Source: Actinophytocola sp050699915 (GTDB lineage: Bacteria; Actinomycetota; Actinomycetes; Mycobacteriales; Pseudonocardiaceae). From it: a DNA stretch of 16,884 nt. Below the pieces are notes generated by a model. The model was not told the DNA's origin. It was given only the letters and a program-made list of their open reading frames with translations, and ran no database searches. Shown piece after piece: positions 6,675-13,623 of this stretch. Location: assembly GCF_050699915.1 (NCBI RefSeq), contig NZ_JBOHGA010000136.1:1-16884 (forward strand). Direction: 5' to 3'. The number at the start of each line of letters is the position of its first letter. Positions within the stretch are counted from its first letter, which is position 1. The position numbers were made by a program, and so were the translations under genes.

Positions 6675-7460
6675 ATGACGTTCGACCCGGAGGACTCGCG
6701 CACCGCGCTCGGGTCCGGCATGTCGTGCTTCCCGGTCACCCACGCCCGTGAGGACTTCGGCTTCGACGAGGACCCCTACCGCGAGCACGTCGCCTGGCTG
6801 ACGTCGTTCCCCGTGGCCGCGCTGTTCGTGGCCGCCGGCACGGGGGAGTTCCCCGCGCTGACGCCGCCGGAGGTCGAGCAGGTCGTGCGCGCGGCGGTCG
6901 CGGAGTCGAGCGCGCCGGTGATCGCGCCGGCCGGGTACGGCACGGCGGAGGCCGTGGCCATGGCCCGCGACGCCGAGGAGGCCGGCGCGGCGGCGGTTCT
7001 CCTGTTGCGGCCCTACCTGACCGTGCTGCCGCCGGCCGCCCGTGTCGAGCACGTCCGCGCGGTGTGCGCGGCCACGGACCTCGGCGTGATCGTCCCGGCG
7101 CGCGCCGGCTTCGACGCCGTGTGGCGCCTGGCCGACGAGTGGCCGAACCTGCTCGGCATGTCCGACGGCGCCACCGCGTGCGTGCCGGCGATCGCCAACT
7201 TCGCGCCCCGGTTCGCGCTCGACCTGCACGCCGCCGCGCTCGCCGGCGACACGGCGGCGGTGCGGCGCGGGCTCGACGACTTCGTGTTGCCATACCTGGA
7301 CATCCGCGACCGCCGGGAGGGCTACGGGGTGGCGGTCGTGAAGGCCGCGCTGACCGCGGTCGGCCGGCCCGCGGGGCCCGTCCGCCCGCCGCTCACCGAC
7401 CTCACCGCGACCGAGCTCGGCGAGCTGACCGCACTGGTGGAGAAGGTCGTCGTCGCGTGA
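6675..7460 (+). CDS. KdgD-like (5-dehydro-4-deoxyglucarate dehydratase) protein lacking catalytic residues; probably inactive
   Basis: 261 residues of the DHDPS/NAL barrel family, closest to 5-dehydro-4-deoxyglucarate dehydratase, which makes 2,5-dioxopentanoate in glucarate breakdown. SGMSCFPVTH, FVAAGTGEFPALTP (substrate-carboxylate loop) and LPYLDIRDRREGYGVAVVKA near the end are family signatures, but normal members have about 300 residues. Compared with remembered family sequences, the barrel Tyr motif (VVYNR) reads VIVPAR (138-143), the Schiff-base Lys motif (GYKDG or GFKDG) reads GMSDG (161-165, Ser for Lys), and about 40 residues before ANFAPRFAL are missing. The frame is open, yet the enzyme should be dead. 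It overlaps the next gene by GTGA, as in a normal kdgD-gudD operon. Either an early pseudogene or a repurposed binding protein; the former is likelier given its neighbour. Confidence 0.8.
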   Translation: MTFDPEDSRTALGSGMSCFPVTHAREDFGFDEDPYREHVAWLTSFPVAALFVAAGTGEFPALTPPEVEQVVRAAVAESSAPVIAPAGYGTAEAVAMARDAEEAGAAAVLLLRPYLTVLPPAARVEHVRAVCAATDLGVIVPARAGFDAVWRLADEWPNLLGMSDGATACVPAIANFAPRFALDLHAAALAGDTAAVRRGLDDFVLPYLDIRDRREGYGVAVVKAALTAVGRPAGPVRPPLTDLTATELGELTALVEKVVVA

Positions 7461-8297
7461 GTTCGCCGGTCGTGACCGGCTACCGCGTGGTGCCGGTCGC
7501 CGGCCGGGACAGCATCCTGCTCAACCTGAGCGGCGCGCACGGCCCGTACTTCACCCGGAACCTGTTGGTACTCGACGACTCCGACGGCCGCACCGGTGTC
7601 GGCGAGGTGCCGGGCGGGCCGGCGATCACCGCGACCCTGACCGAGGCCCGCGAGCTCGTCGTCGGCGCGCGGGTCGGCGACCACGACACCGTGCTCCGGG
7701 CGGTGTCGGCGCGCTTCGGCGGCCGGGCTGCTCGGCGAGGGACGGCAACGCGACCGGGGTGCCCGCGCTGGGCTACCTCTTCTTCGTCGGCGACCGGCGC
7801 CGGACCGACCTCGACTACCGCGACGAGTCCACATCGGACGATCCGTGGTGCCGGGTGCGAACGAGCCAGCGCTGGACGCGGCCGACATCGTCGCGCAGGC
7901 CGAGGCGGCGCGGAACCGTTACGGCTTCAGGGACTTCAAGCTCAAGGGCGGCGTCCTGCCCGGCGACGAGGAGGTCGCCGTCCTGGCCGCGCTCGCCGAC
8001 GCCGTGCGCCGCGGCCGGGCGTTGCACGAGGTGCTGTCGTACGCGGAGGATCCCTGCGGTGCCGAGGGCGACTACTCCGGTCGCGAGGTGCTCGCGGTGT
8101 TCCGCCGGGCCACCGGCCTGCGCATCGCGACGAACATGGTGGCGACCGGCTGGCGCTCGTTCGGCCACGCCGTCCGCCAGTCCGCTGTGGACATTCCGCT
8201 CGCGGACCCGCACTTCTGGACGCGAGGACACCGCGGCCATGCGCTCGCTGGTCCGGGCTGGCCGTTCGACCCGAAGCGGCCAACGCTGGACCGATAG
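7457..8297 (+). pseudogene. gudD: Glucarate dehydratase pseudogene (gudD remnant)
   Basis: Glucarate dehydratase (enolase superfamily) removes water from D-glucarate, the step before KdgD. Matching pieces appear in order but in changing frames: VVPVAGRDSILLNLSGAHGP and VGEVPGGPAI from GTG 7457 to about 7727; LLGEGRQRD at 7728-7754 in a second frame; VPALGYLFFVGDRRRTDL at 7759 to about 7857 in a third; then RYGFRDFKLKGGV, YAEDPCGAEGDYSGREV and VDIPLADPHFWT to 8219; and finally PGWPFDPKRPTLDR ending at 8297. From memory of about 440-residue family members, about 45 residues are missing near 7727, about 20 near 7990 (including the DPNG metal-binding stretch), and about 100 after 8219 (including the catalytic His region). 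Several 1-bp shifts add to this. It cannot make active enzyme. Confidence 0.88.
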
Positions 8298-8332
8298 CCG
8301 CAGGTGGCCGGGGGTCGGCAGGCGGGGATCGA

Positions 8333-8345
8333 TAGGCTGGACGTC
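8333..8345 (+). promoter_or_regulatory. -10 element (TAGGCT) placed for a leaderless hisS transcript
   Basis: TAGGCT (8333-8338) is followed by 7 bp and then GTG at 8346. Transcription would begin at or next to the start codon, giving a leaderless mRNA, a common arrangement in actinobacteria. No ribosome-binding site is seen before this GTG, which supports the idea. The -35 region is weak. Confidence 0.45.
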
Positions 8346-9635
8346 GTGTCCCAGTTCTTGCCGACCGCCCCCTACCGTGGCACGCGTGACTTCCTGCCGG
8401 CCGAGATGTCGGTCCGCACGCAGGTGTTCGGGCGGCTCTACGACGTGATCGAGCGGTACGGCTACCAGCGCTACGACGGCCCGATCCTCGAGTCCGTCGA
8501 GATCTACGAGGCCAAGTCGAGCCGCGAGATCGTCGAGCAGCAGCTCTACACGCTCACCGACCGCGGCGAACGGCGCCTCGCCCTGCGCCCGGAGATGACC
8601 CCGTCGGTCGCGCGCATGATCGCCGGCAACGCCGGCAAGCTGCAGTTTCCCGTCCGCTGGTACAGCCACCCCAACTGCCACCGCTACGAGCGGCCGCAGC
8701 GGGGCCGGGTCCGCGAGCACTGGCAGATCAACGTCGACGTGTTCGGCTCGGACAGCGCCGCCTGCGAGATCGAGTTCTTCGAACTCGTCCACGACCTGAT
8801 GGGCGCGCTCGGCGCCACCCCGGACATGTGGGTGCTGCGGGTCAACGACCGGGTCCTGCTCGATGCCATGCTCACCGGTGTCGTCGGCATCCCCGCCGAG
8901 TCGGTGCGAGACGTCGCCGGGCTCGTCGACCGGTGGGAGAAGTACCCGGCGGACAAGCTCGCCGAGGACGCCGCCGCGATCGGCCTGTCCGACAAGCAGT
9001 TCGCGCGCCTCGGCGAGGTGCTCACCGGCGGCCGCGCGGTGCTCGACGAGATCCCGGACGAGGTCAAGGAGCAGTCCAAGCTCGTCCAGGTCATGGACAG
9101 CGCGGCCGGCGACCTGATGGTGTTCGACCCGCTGATCGTGCGCGGCTTCGACTACTACACCTCGACGGTGTTCGAGGTCTTCGACACCCACCCGGACAAC
9201 CGCCGCTCGTTGTTCGGCGGCGGCCGCTACGACAACCTCGTGGGGCTGTACTCGGCGCAGCGCATCCCCGGCCTCGGGTTCGGCATGGGCGACGTGACGC
9301 TGTTCGACTTCCTCGGCACGCACGGACTGCTGCCCGAGGCCCGAAACGAGATCGACGCGGCGGTCATCGCGACCGAGCCCGAGCTCGCGGAGGCCGCCCG
9401 CACGGTCGCGCGCGGACTGCGCGGCGCGGGCGTGCGCACGTCGACCCCCCTCGACATCCGCAAGCTGGGCAAGGAGATCCAGCGCGCGGACAAGTCGGGC
9501 GCCCGGGTCGTGGTGATCGTCGGCGGCAACGACTGGGCAGCCGGCACGGTCACCGTCCGAGACCTCCGCAGCGGCGAGCAGAGCCAGGTCAGCCCGGACG
9601 CCGCCCCGGCCGAGGTCCGCGCCCTGCTCGACTAG
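8346..9635 (+). CDS. hisS: Histidine--tRNA ligase, divergent type
   Basis: 429 residues, a normal length for HisRS, a cytoplasmic class II enzyme that charges tRNA-His. APYRGTRDFLPAE begins motif 1. Motif 2 is HRYERPQRGRVREHWQINVD (112-131). The histidine-binding loop is IVRGFDYYTSTVFE (264-277). Motif 3 runs from FGGGRYDNLVG (290-300) to GLGFGMG (309-315). Residues 336-429 are the HGTP anticodon-binding domain. All expected catalytic motifs are present. Motif 2 surroundings (RWYSHPNCHRYERPQ, then REHWQINVDVFG) differ from the RYERPQAGRYRQFHQ-type motif of usual actinobacterial HisRS. The place, after a glucarate remnant and facing a sigma factor, is also not the usual hisS site. GTG 8346 fits the family N-terminus. 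It may be a second HisRS or a replacement; the window cannot decide. Confidence 0.92.
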   Translation: MSQFLPTAPYRGTRDFLPAEMSVRTQVFGRLYDVIERYGYQRYDGPILESVEIYEAKSSREIVEQQLYTLTDRGERRLALRPEMTPSVARMIAGNAGKLQFPVRWYSHPNCHRYERPQRGRVREHWQINVDVFGSDSAACEIEFFELVHDLMGALGATPDMWVLRVNDRVLLDAMLTGVVGIPAESVRDVAGLVDRWEKYPADKLAEDAAAIGLSDKQFARLGEVLTGGRAVLDEIPDEVKEQSKLVQVMDSAAGDLMVFDPLIVRGFDYYTSTVFEVFDTHPDNRRSLFGGGRYDNLVGLYSAQRIPGLGFGMGDVTLFDFLGTHGLLPEARNEIDAAVIATEPELAEAARTVARGLRGAGVRTSTPLDIRKLGKEIQRADKSGARVVVIVGGNDWAAGTVTVRDLRSGEQSQVSPDAAPAEVRALLD

Positions 9636-9641
9636 AGGGCG
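9620..9641. terminator. Weak stem-loop across the convergent hisS / ECF42 stop codons
   Basis: CGCCCT (9620-9625) pairs with AGGGCG (9636-9641) around a 10-nt loop that contains the shared CTAG in which both convergent genes end (9632-9635). A 6-bp stem without T-tract is weak evidence. Confidence 0.25.
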
Positions 9642-10840
9642 GCTCGGGCTCGGCGCAGGAGGTCCTGCTCGGCGACGTTCGCCGTGCGGGCGATCGCCTC
9701 GTCGTAGGCCGCCGCGGCCTCGGTGTCGCGGCCGAGGCGGTGCAGCAGGTCGGCGCGGATCGCGTGCAGCAGGTGGTAGCTGTCGAGCGACAGCTCGTCC
9801 ACCAGCGCGAGCGCCGTCGCCGGACCGGACACCTCGGCGACCGCGACCGCGCGGTGCAGCGCGACCACCGGGTTCGGGGTCGCGGCCAGCAGTTGGTCGT
9901 ACAGCGCCACGATCTGCGCCCAGTCCGTCTCCGGCGCCGACGGCGCGTCCGTGTGCACGGCGTTGATCGCCGCCTGGAGCTGGTACGGGCCCGGCCGGCC
10001 GCGCCGCAGGCAGGCCCGCACCAGGTCCTGGCCCTCCGCGAGCAGCGCGCCGTCCCAGCGGGACCGGTCCTGGTCGGCGAGGCGCACCAGGTCACCGGCG
10101 GGCCCGACGCGGGCCGGCCGGCGAGCCTCGGTCAGCAGCATCAGTGCGAGCAGGCCCAGCACCTCCGGCTCGTCGGGCATCAGCTCGGCGAGCAGCCGGC
10201 CGAGCCGGATGGCCTCCGCGCACAGGTCGTCGCGGACCAGCGCGGTGCCCGAGCTCGCCGTGTAGCCCTCGTTGAAGATCAGGTACACGACCGCGAGCAC
10301 CGCCCGCACCCGCTCGGGCAGGTCCGCCTCGTGGGGCACCCGGTACGGGATCCGGGCATCGCGGATCTTGCCCTTCGCCCGGACGAGCCGCTGCGCCATC
10401 GTCGGCTCGGGCACCAGGAACGCCCGCGCGATCTCCGGTGTGGTGAGCCCGCCGAGCAGCCGCAGGGTCAGCGCCACCTGCGCGGCGGTGCCCAGCGCCG
10501 GGTGGCAGCAGGTGAAGATCAGGCGCAGCCGGTCGTCGCGCACGGCGCCCTCCTCCTCCTCCGACTCGACCGGTTCGGTCAGCAGCGCCGCCTGGGCCTG
10601 CTTGTCCGCTCGGGACGACTCCCGGCGGAGCCGGTCGATCGCACGGCGGCGCGCGGTCGTGATGATCCAGCCGGCCGGGCTGGGCGGCAGCCCCTCGTCC
10701 GGCCAGCGCTCGACGGCCGTGGCGAACGCGTCCTGAACCGCCTCCTCGGCGACGTCGATGTCGCCGAAGACGCGGACCAGGCTCGCGACCGCCCGGCCGT
10801 GCTCCTCGCGGAAGACGCGCTCGACGTCGGACTCGGGCAA
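9632..10840 (-). CDS. ECF42-group RNA polymerase sigma factor with C-terminal extension (DUF6596)
   Basis: 402 residues from TTG 10840. VERVFREEHGRAVASLVRVF and EEAVQDAFATAVERWP (residues about 7-45) are sigma region 2, followed by GWIITTARRRAIDRLRRE. Residues about 110-165 are region 4 with LTTPEIARAFLVPEPTMAQR as helix-turn-helix. The rest, including VLAVVYLIFNEGY and DLCAEAIRLGRLLAELMP, is the helical TPR-like extension typical of ECF42. ECF42 sigma factors have no classical anti-sigma; the extension controls activity, and they are encoded with DGPF-motif proteins as here. TTG is accepted because MPESDVERVF aligns with family N-termini and the upstream gene stops at 10842, one base away. 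Its stop shares CTAG with hisS. Confidence 0.92.
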   Translation of the reverse strand: MPESDVERVFREEHGRAVASLVRVFGDIDVAEEAVQDAFATAVERWPDEGLPPSPAGWIITTARRRAIDRLRRESSRADKQAQAALLTEPVESEEEEGAVRDDRLRLIFTCCHPALGTAAQVALTLRLLGGLTTPEIARAFLVPEPTMAQRLVRAKGKIRDARIPYRVPHEADLPERVRAVLAVVYLIFNEGYTASSGTALVRDDLCAEAIRLGRLLAELMPDEPEVLGLLALMLLTEARRPARVGPAGDLVRLADQDRSRWDGALLAEGQDLVRACLRRGRPGPYQLQAAINAVHTDAPSAPETDWAQIVALYDQLLAATPNPVVALHRAVAVAEVSGPATALALVDELSLDSYHLLHAIRADLLHRLGRDTEAAAAYDEAIARTANVAEQDLLRRARAAL

Positions 10841-10841
10841 C

Positions 10842-11198
10842 TCAGGCCGGGTCGTTCGCGAGCGGGCGCACCTCGATCCAGAGCGGCTCGAGGATCGCGG
10901 CGAGCCGGCGGCCCCAGCCGAGCGCCTCGTCGAGATCGGCCGCCTTGATCACGGTGAACCCGCCGAGAAACTCCTTGCCCTCGATGAACGGCCCGTCGGT
11001 GACGAGCAGGTCGGAGCCCTTGGCCTGCACCACGGTCGCGGTGCTCGGCGCGTGCAGGCCGGCGGCGAACACCCACACGCCGGCCTCGCGCATCTCGTCG
11101 TTGAACGTCTTGAGCTCGCGCAGCACCGGCTCGAGGTCCTCGGGCGGCGGCGGTTCGCCGTCCGGCTGGTAGATGCTCAGCAGGTACATCTGAGTCAT
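10842..11198 (-). CDS. YCII-related DGPF-domain protein, ECF42 partner
   Basis: 118 residues starting MTQMYLLSIYQPDG. LLVTDGPFIEGKEFLGGFTV (about 64-83) carries the DGPF motif and the following Gly-Gly-Phe strand of the YCII-related family (PF03795), a small ferredoxin-like alpha/beta fold. EALGWGRRLAAI and WIEVRPL close the domain. DGPF proteins are standard neighbours and targets of ECF42 sigma factors; their biochemical activity is not established. Its ATG overlaps the stop of the upstream reductase (ATGA, 11195-11198), and GGAGGG lies about 6 bp before it. The sigma gene follows after one base, so the three genes form one translationally linked operon. Confidence 0.92.
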   Translation of the reverse strand: MTQMYLLSIYQPDGEPPPPEDLEPVLRELKTFNDEMREAGVWVFAAGLHAPSTATVVQAKGSDLLVTDGPFIEGKEFLGGFTVIKAADLDEALGWGRRLAAILEPLWIEVRPLANDPA

Positions 11199-11782
11199 CG
11201 TGCCCCTCCCTGCACTCGGTAGTGCGCCAGCAGGACGCCGGTCGTGGTGGTCACGCTATCGACCAGTCCGAGATCCGCGACCGGAACGCCGCGCGGGAAC
11301 AGCCGCCGGCCGGCGCCGAGCACGAGCGGGTGGATGAGCAGCAGGTACTCGTCGACGAGGTCGTGCGCCATCAGCGTGCGGACCAGCTCACCACTGCCGA
11401 GGACGCCGACGTCGGTCTCGGCCTTGAGCGCGGCGACGGCTGCCGGTACGCCGCCGTTGACGAGGGCGGAGTTCTGCCACGGGAGCGGCTCGGTGAGCGT
11501 GCGGGACACGACGTGCTTGCGGGTCTTGTTCAGCTTGTCGGTGTACGGGTTGGCCGGCTGGTTCGGCCAGTAGCCGTACAGGTCGTCGTAGGTGCGGCGG
11601 CCGAGCAGCAACGCGCCGTCGGCCGCCATCCGCTCGCCCATGGCCTTCGCCATGACCTCGTCGCCGTACGGGACCGCCCAGCCGCCGTGGGCGAAGCCGT
11701 CGCGGGTGTCCTCGTCGGCCCGGCCGGGGGCCTGCATGACGCCGTCGAGCGTCAGGCTGGTGATGACCACGATCCTGGGCAT
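11195..11782 (-). CDS. Dihydrofolate reductase family protein (RibD C-terminal domain)
   Basis: 195 residues starting MPRIVVITSLTLDGVMQAPG. GALLLGRRTYDDLYGYWP (about 56-73), KHVVSRTL, VGVLGSGELVRTLMAHDLVD and EYLLLIHPLVLGAGRRLFP appear in the usual order for stand-alone RibD-like reductases, which probably use NADPH; the substrate is unknown. It is the first gene of the operon with the DGPF protein and ECF42 sigma factor. Such reductase genes often sit near DGPF/ECF42 loci, suggesting a shared detoxification or stress role (inference). The ATG has a GGAAGGA ribosome-binding site. Upstream lies a TGTCGA element that may be the ECF42-dependent promoter. Confidence 0.88.
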   Translation of the reverse strand: MPRIVVITSLTLDGVMQAPGRADEDTRDGFAHGGWAVPYGDEVMAKAMGERMAADGALLLGRRTYDDLYGYWPNQPANPYTDKLNKTRKHVVSRTLTEPLPWQNSALVNGGVPAAVAALKAETDVGVLGSGELVRTLMAHDLVDEYLLLIHPLVLGAGRRLFPRGVPVADLGLVDSVTTTTGVLLAHYRVQGGAR

Positions 11783-11797
11783 CGCGTTCCTTCCGTG

Positions 11798-11817
11798 AGA
11801 GGGGCGGTTCGCCCTCT
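11798..11817. other. Short inverted repeat in the leader of the ECF42 operon
   Basis: AGAGGG and CCCTCT form 6 bp around an 8-nt centre, 15 bp before the start at 11782. It may be a small leader hairpin or part of a binding site. It could also be chance. Confidence 0.25.
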
Positions 11818-11845
11818 ACACGAACGAGGTCCGCGCGGATCGACA
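11818..11845 (-). promoter_or_regulatory. Candidate ECF42-dependent promoter of the reductase-DGPF-sigma operon
   Basis: On the minus strand TGTCGA (11845-11840) matches the -35 motif described for ECF42 targets. After a 16-bp spacer TCGTGT (11823-11818) is near the reported -10 core CG(A/T)C but not exact. The site is about 35-60 bp before the operon start, the expected range. This would make the operon autoregulated. Confidence 0.45.
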
Positions 11846-11885
11846 TCGGGGACATCGTCAGCCGAACGTGGACCGACCGGTGCTG

Positions 11886-13070
11886 TCAGGGCCGGAGCAA
11901 CACCTTGATCGCGCCGTCCTGCTTTCGCTGGAAGATGTCGTAGCCGTGCGGGGCCTCGGTCAGCGGCAGGATGTGGGTCGCGAAGTCCTGGGTGCCGAGC
12001 GGGTCGTCGTCGGCGGCGACGAGGGGGAGGATGTCGTCGACCCACCGGCGGACGTTGGCCTGGCCCATGCGGAGCTGGATCTGCTTGTCGAAAAGCTCCA
12101 TCATCGGCAGCGGATCGAGCATGCCGCCGTACACGCCGCTCAGGGAGATCGTGCCGCCACGGCGCACGGTGGCGATCGACGCGAGCAGGGCACCCAGCCG
12201 GTCGACGCCGGCTCGTTCGGTGAGCTTCGCGGCGACGGCCTTGGGCAGCAGCGTGGTGAGCTGCTGGGCGAGCTTGCCGACGGGGGAGCCGTGTGCCTCC
12301 ATGCCGACCGCGTCGATCACCGAGTCGGGACCGCGGCCGTCGGTCATGTCCTGGATCGTCGTGGCGACATCGCTCGTGTCCCGCAGGTCGACGGTGGCGA
12401 CGCCACGGCGCTCGGCCATCGCGAGCCGCTCGGGGACCAGGTCGACGCCGATTACCCGCCCGGCGCCGAGGTGTTGCGCCACCCGGCAGCTCATCTGGCC
12501 GATGGGCCCGAGCCCGAAGACCGCGACGCTGCCGCCGTCCGGGATGTTCGCGTACCGCACGGCCTGCCACGCGGTGGGCACCACGTCGGACAAGTAGAGG
12601 AAGCGCTCGTCCGGCGGGCCTGCCGGCACGGGGATGGGGCCGTAGTGTGCCTGTGGCACCCGCAGGAACTCGGCCTGGCCGCCGGCCACCTGTCCGTACA
12701 GCTTCGTGTAACCCAGCAGCGCCGCGCCCTTGCCCTTGCTGCGCACCTGGGTGGTCTCGCACTGGGACTGCAGGCCGCGGTCGCACATGTAGCAGTGGCC
12801 GCAGGAGATGTTGAACGGCACCACGACGCGGTCGCCCGGCTCGATGTGGGTGACCTCCGCCCCCACCTCTTCGACGATTCCCATCGGCTCGTGCCCGAGG
12901 ACGTCGCCCGGGTCGATGAAGGAACCGAGCGTTTCGTAGAGGTGCAGGTCCGAGCCGCAGATGCCGGTGGACGTGACGCGGACGATCGCGTCGGTAGGCT
13001 CGAGGATGCGCGGGTCGGCCACGGACTCCACGCGGACATCGCGTTTGCCTTGCCAGGTAACGGCTTTCAT
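11886..13070 (-). CDS. Zinc-dependent alcohol dehydrogenase (glutathione-independent formaldehyde dehydrogenase-like)
   Basis: 394 residues of the medium-chain dehydrogenase family. Catalytic zinc ligands are seen as C38 (TGICGSDLH), H60 (GHEP) and probably D162 (YLSDVVPTAWQA). The structural-zinc lobe SCGHCYMCDRGLQSQC has C90, C93, C96 and C104. The Rossmann motif VAVFGLGPIGQ (182-192) with D210 after the second strand favours NAD over NADP. Motif order and length fit the formaldehyde/alcohol dehydrogenase subgroup that includes Pseudomonas FdhA; other aldehydes or alcohols are possible. The ATG has GGAGC 6-7 bp upstream and overlaps by ATGA the end of a small frame (13067-13153), so it is translated together with what lies upstream. 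Nothing odd in the coding sequence. Confidence 0.9.
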   Translation of the reverse strand: MKAVTWQGKRDVRVESVADPRILEPTDAIVRVTSTGICGSDLHLYETLGSFIDPGDVLGHEPMGIVEEVGAEVTHIEPGDRVVVPFNISCGHCYMCDRGLQSQCETTQVRSKGKGAALLGYTKLYGQVAGGQAEFLRVPQAHYGPIPVPAGPPDERFLYLSDVVPTAWQAVRYANIPDGGSVAVFGLGPIGQMSCRVAQHLGAGRVIGVDLVPERLAMAERRGVATVDLRDTSDVATTIQDMTDGRGPDSVIDAVGMEAHGSPVGKLAQQLTTLLPKAVAAKLTERAGVDRLGALLASIATVRRGGTISLSGVYGGMLDPLPMMELFDKQIQLRMGQANVRRWVDDILPLVAADDDPLGTQDFATHILPLTEAPHGYDIFQRKQDGAIKVLLRP

Positions 13071-13204
13071 TTCTTGCTCCGTTCGTAGAACCCGTGTGAC
13101 AGCGGCCCGAGCTCGTCGAGCAGCGCGCGAGAGCTCCGGACGATCAGTTCCATCGCGTGGTCCCAGTCGGACTCGACCAGCCGGCCGTGCTCGCGACGCA
13201 GGGG
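13067..13204 (-). pseudogene. Fragment resembling part of a molybdopterin oxidoreductase
   Basis: Directly after the VOC stop codon, the same frame continues with REHGRLVESDWDHAME, then LIVRSSRALLDELGPLSHGF and YERSKK before TGA. The pattern GRLVE-DWD-AM-x-RSR-LLDE-GPLSHGFY resembles the N-terminal region of actinobacterial molybdopterin-dependent nitrate/formate oxidoreductases, where GFYTSGQ would follow. Here homology stops after GFY. There is no usable start until ATG 13153, which would give a 28-residue peptide ending in ATGA overlap with the dehydrogenase start. It is best read as the scar of a deleted gene now acting, if at all, as a coupling leader. Identification is from memory of the family. 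Confidence 0.45.
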
Positions 13205-13564
13205 TCAGTCCCAGACCAGGCAGAAGGTGTGGCCGGCCGGGTCGCGGAACACGCGGAAGGTGTTGTCCTCGTGCGCGTCGGGCACCCGGGTCGCGCCGAT
13301 TTCGAGGACCTGGCGCTGCGCCTCGTCCACGTCGTCGACGCGGATGTCCAGGTGTAGCTGCTGCGAGCCGGCCGGGTCGGGGAACCGCGGGGGTTGGTGC
13401 TCCGGCGAGGTCTGGAACGACAGCTTCCGCCCGGTCTCGTCGACGATGGTGACCCAGTCGTCCTTCTCGATCTCGATGCTCGCTCCCAGCACTTCGGCGT
13501 AGAACCTGGCCAGCTTGTGCGGGTCACGGGCATCGAGCGCCACGGTTTCAAGTCGTCCGATCAT
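13205..13564 (-). CDS. VOC family (glyoxalase/bleomycin-resistance-like) protein
   Basis: 119 residues. MIGRLETVALDARDPHKLAR with FYAEVLGASIEIE opens the first beta-alpha-beta-beta-beta unit, QQLHLDIRVDDVDEAQRQVL begins the second, and RVFRDPAGHTFCLVWD ends it. H and E/D positions typical of the metal site are present in part (QLHLDI), so metal binding is possible. Substrate unknown. The ATG has GGTGATG upstream. It is the first intact gene after the M20 stem-loop and likely the first gene of a transcript continuing into the dehydrogenase. It is not close in sequence to the VOC protein at 3157-3510. Confidence 0.87.
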   Translation of the reverse strand: MIGRLETVALDARDPHKLARFYAEVLGASIEIEKDDWVTIVDETGRKLSFQTSPEHQPPRFPDPAGSQQLHLDIRVDDVDEAQRQVLEIGATRVPDAHEDNTFRVFRDPAGHTFCLVWD

Positions 13565-13623
13565 GACATCACCGTGCCCGCCGAGGCCGGGCTCAAACCT
13601 GGCTCGCTGCCTTCGCCGGGGCC

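Noticed and set aside
5396..6739. A 447-residue open frame on the minus strand opposite the acyltransferase
   Set aside because: Asp/Glu/Arg/Gly-rich reverse-strand shadow; the plus-strand frame has clear membrane helices and family motifs.
7815..9323. A 502-residue open frame on the minus strand opposite gudD and hisS
   Set aside because: Overlaps well-supported HisRS coding sequence and shows no recognisable domain.
8828..10948. A 706-residue open frame on the plus strand
   Set aside because: It lies over hisS in another frame and opposite to the ECF42 sigma factor; composition is Arg/Gly/Ala-rich noise typical of shadow frames in GC-rich DNA, with no domain signature.
4833..11782. Recent duplication of the two RibD-type reductase genes, or of the two VOC genes
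   Set aside because: Within each pair the proteins share only family motifs; no long matching stretch was seen.
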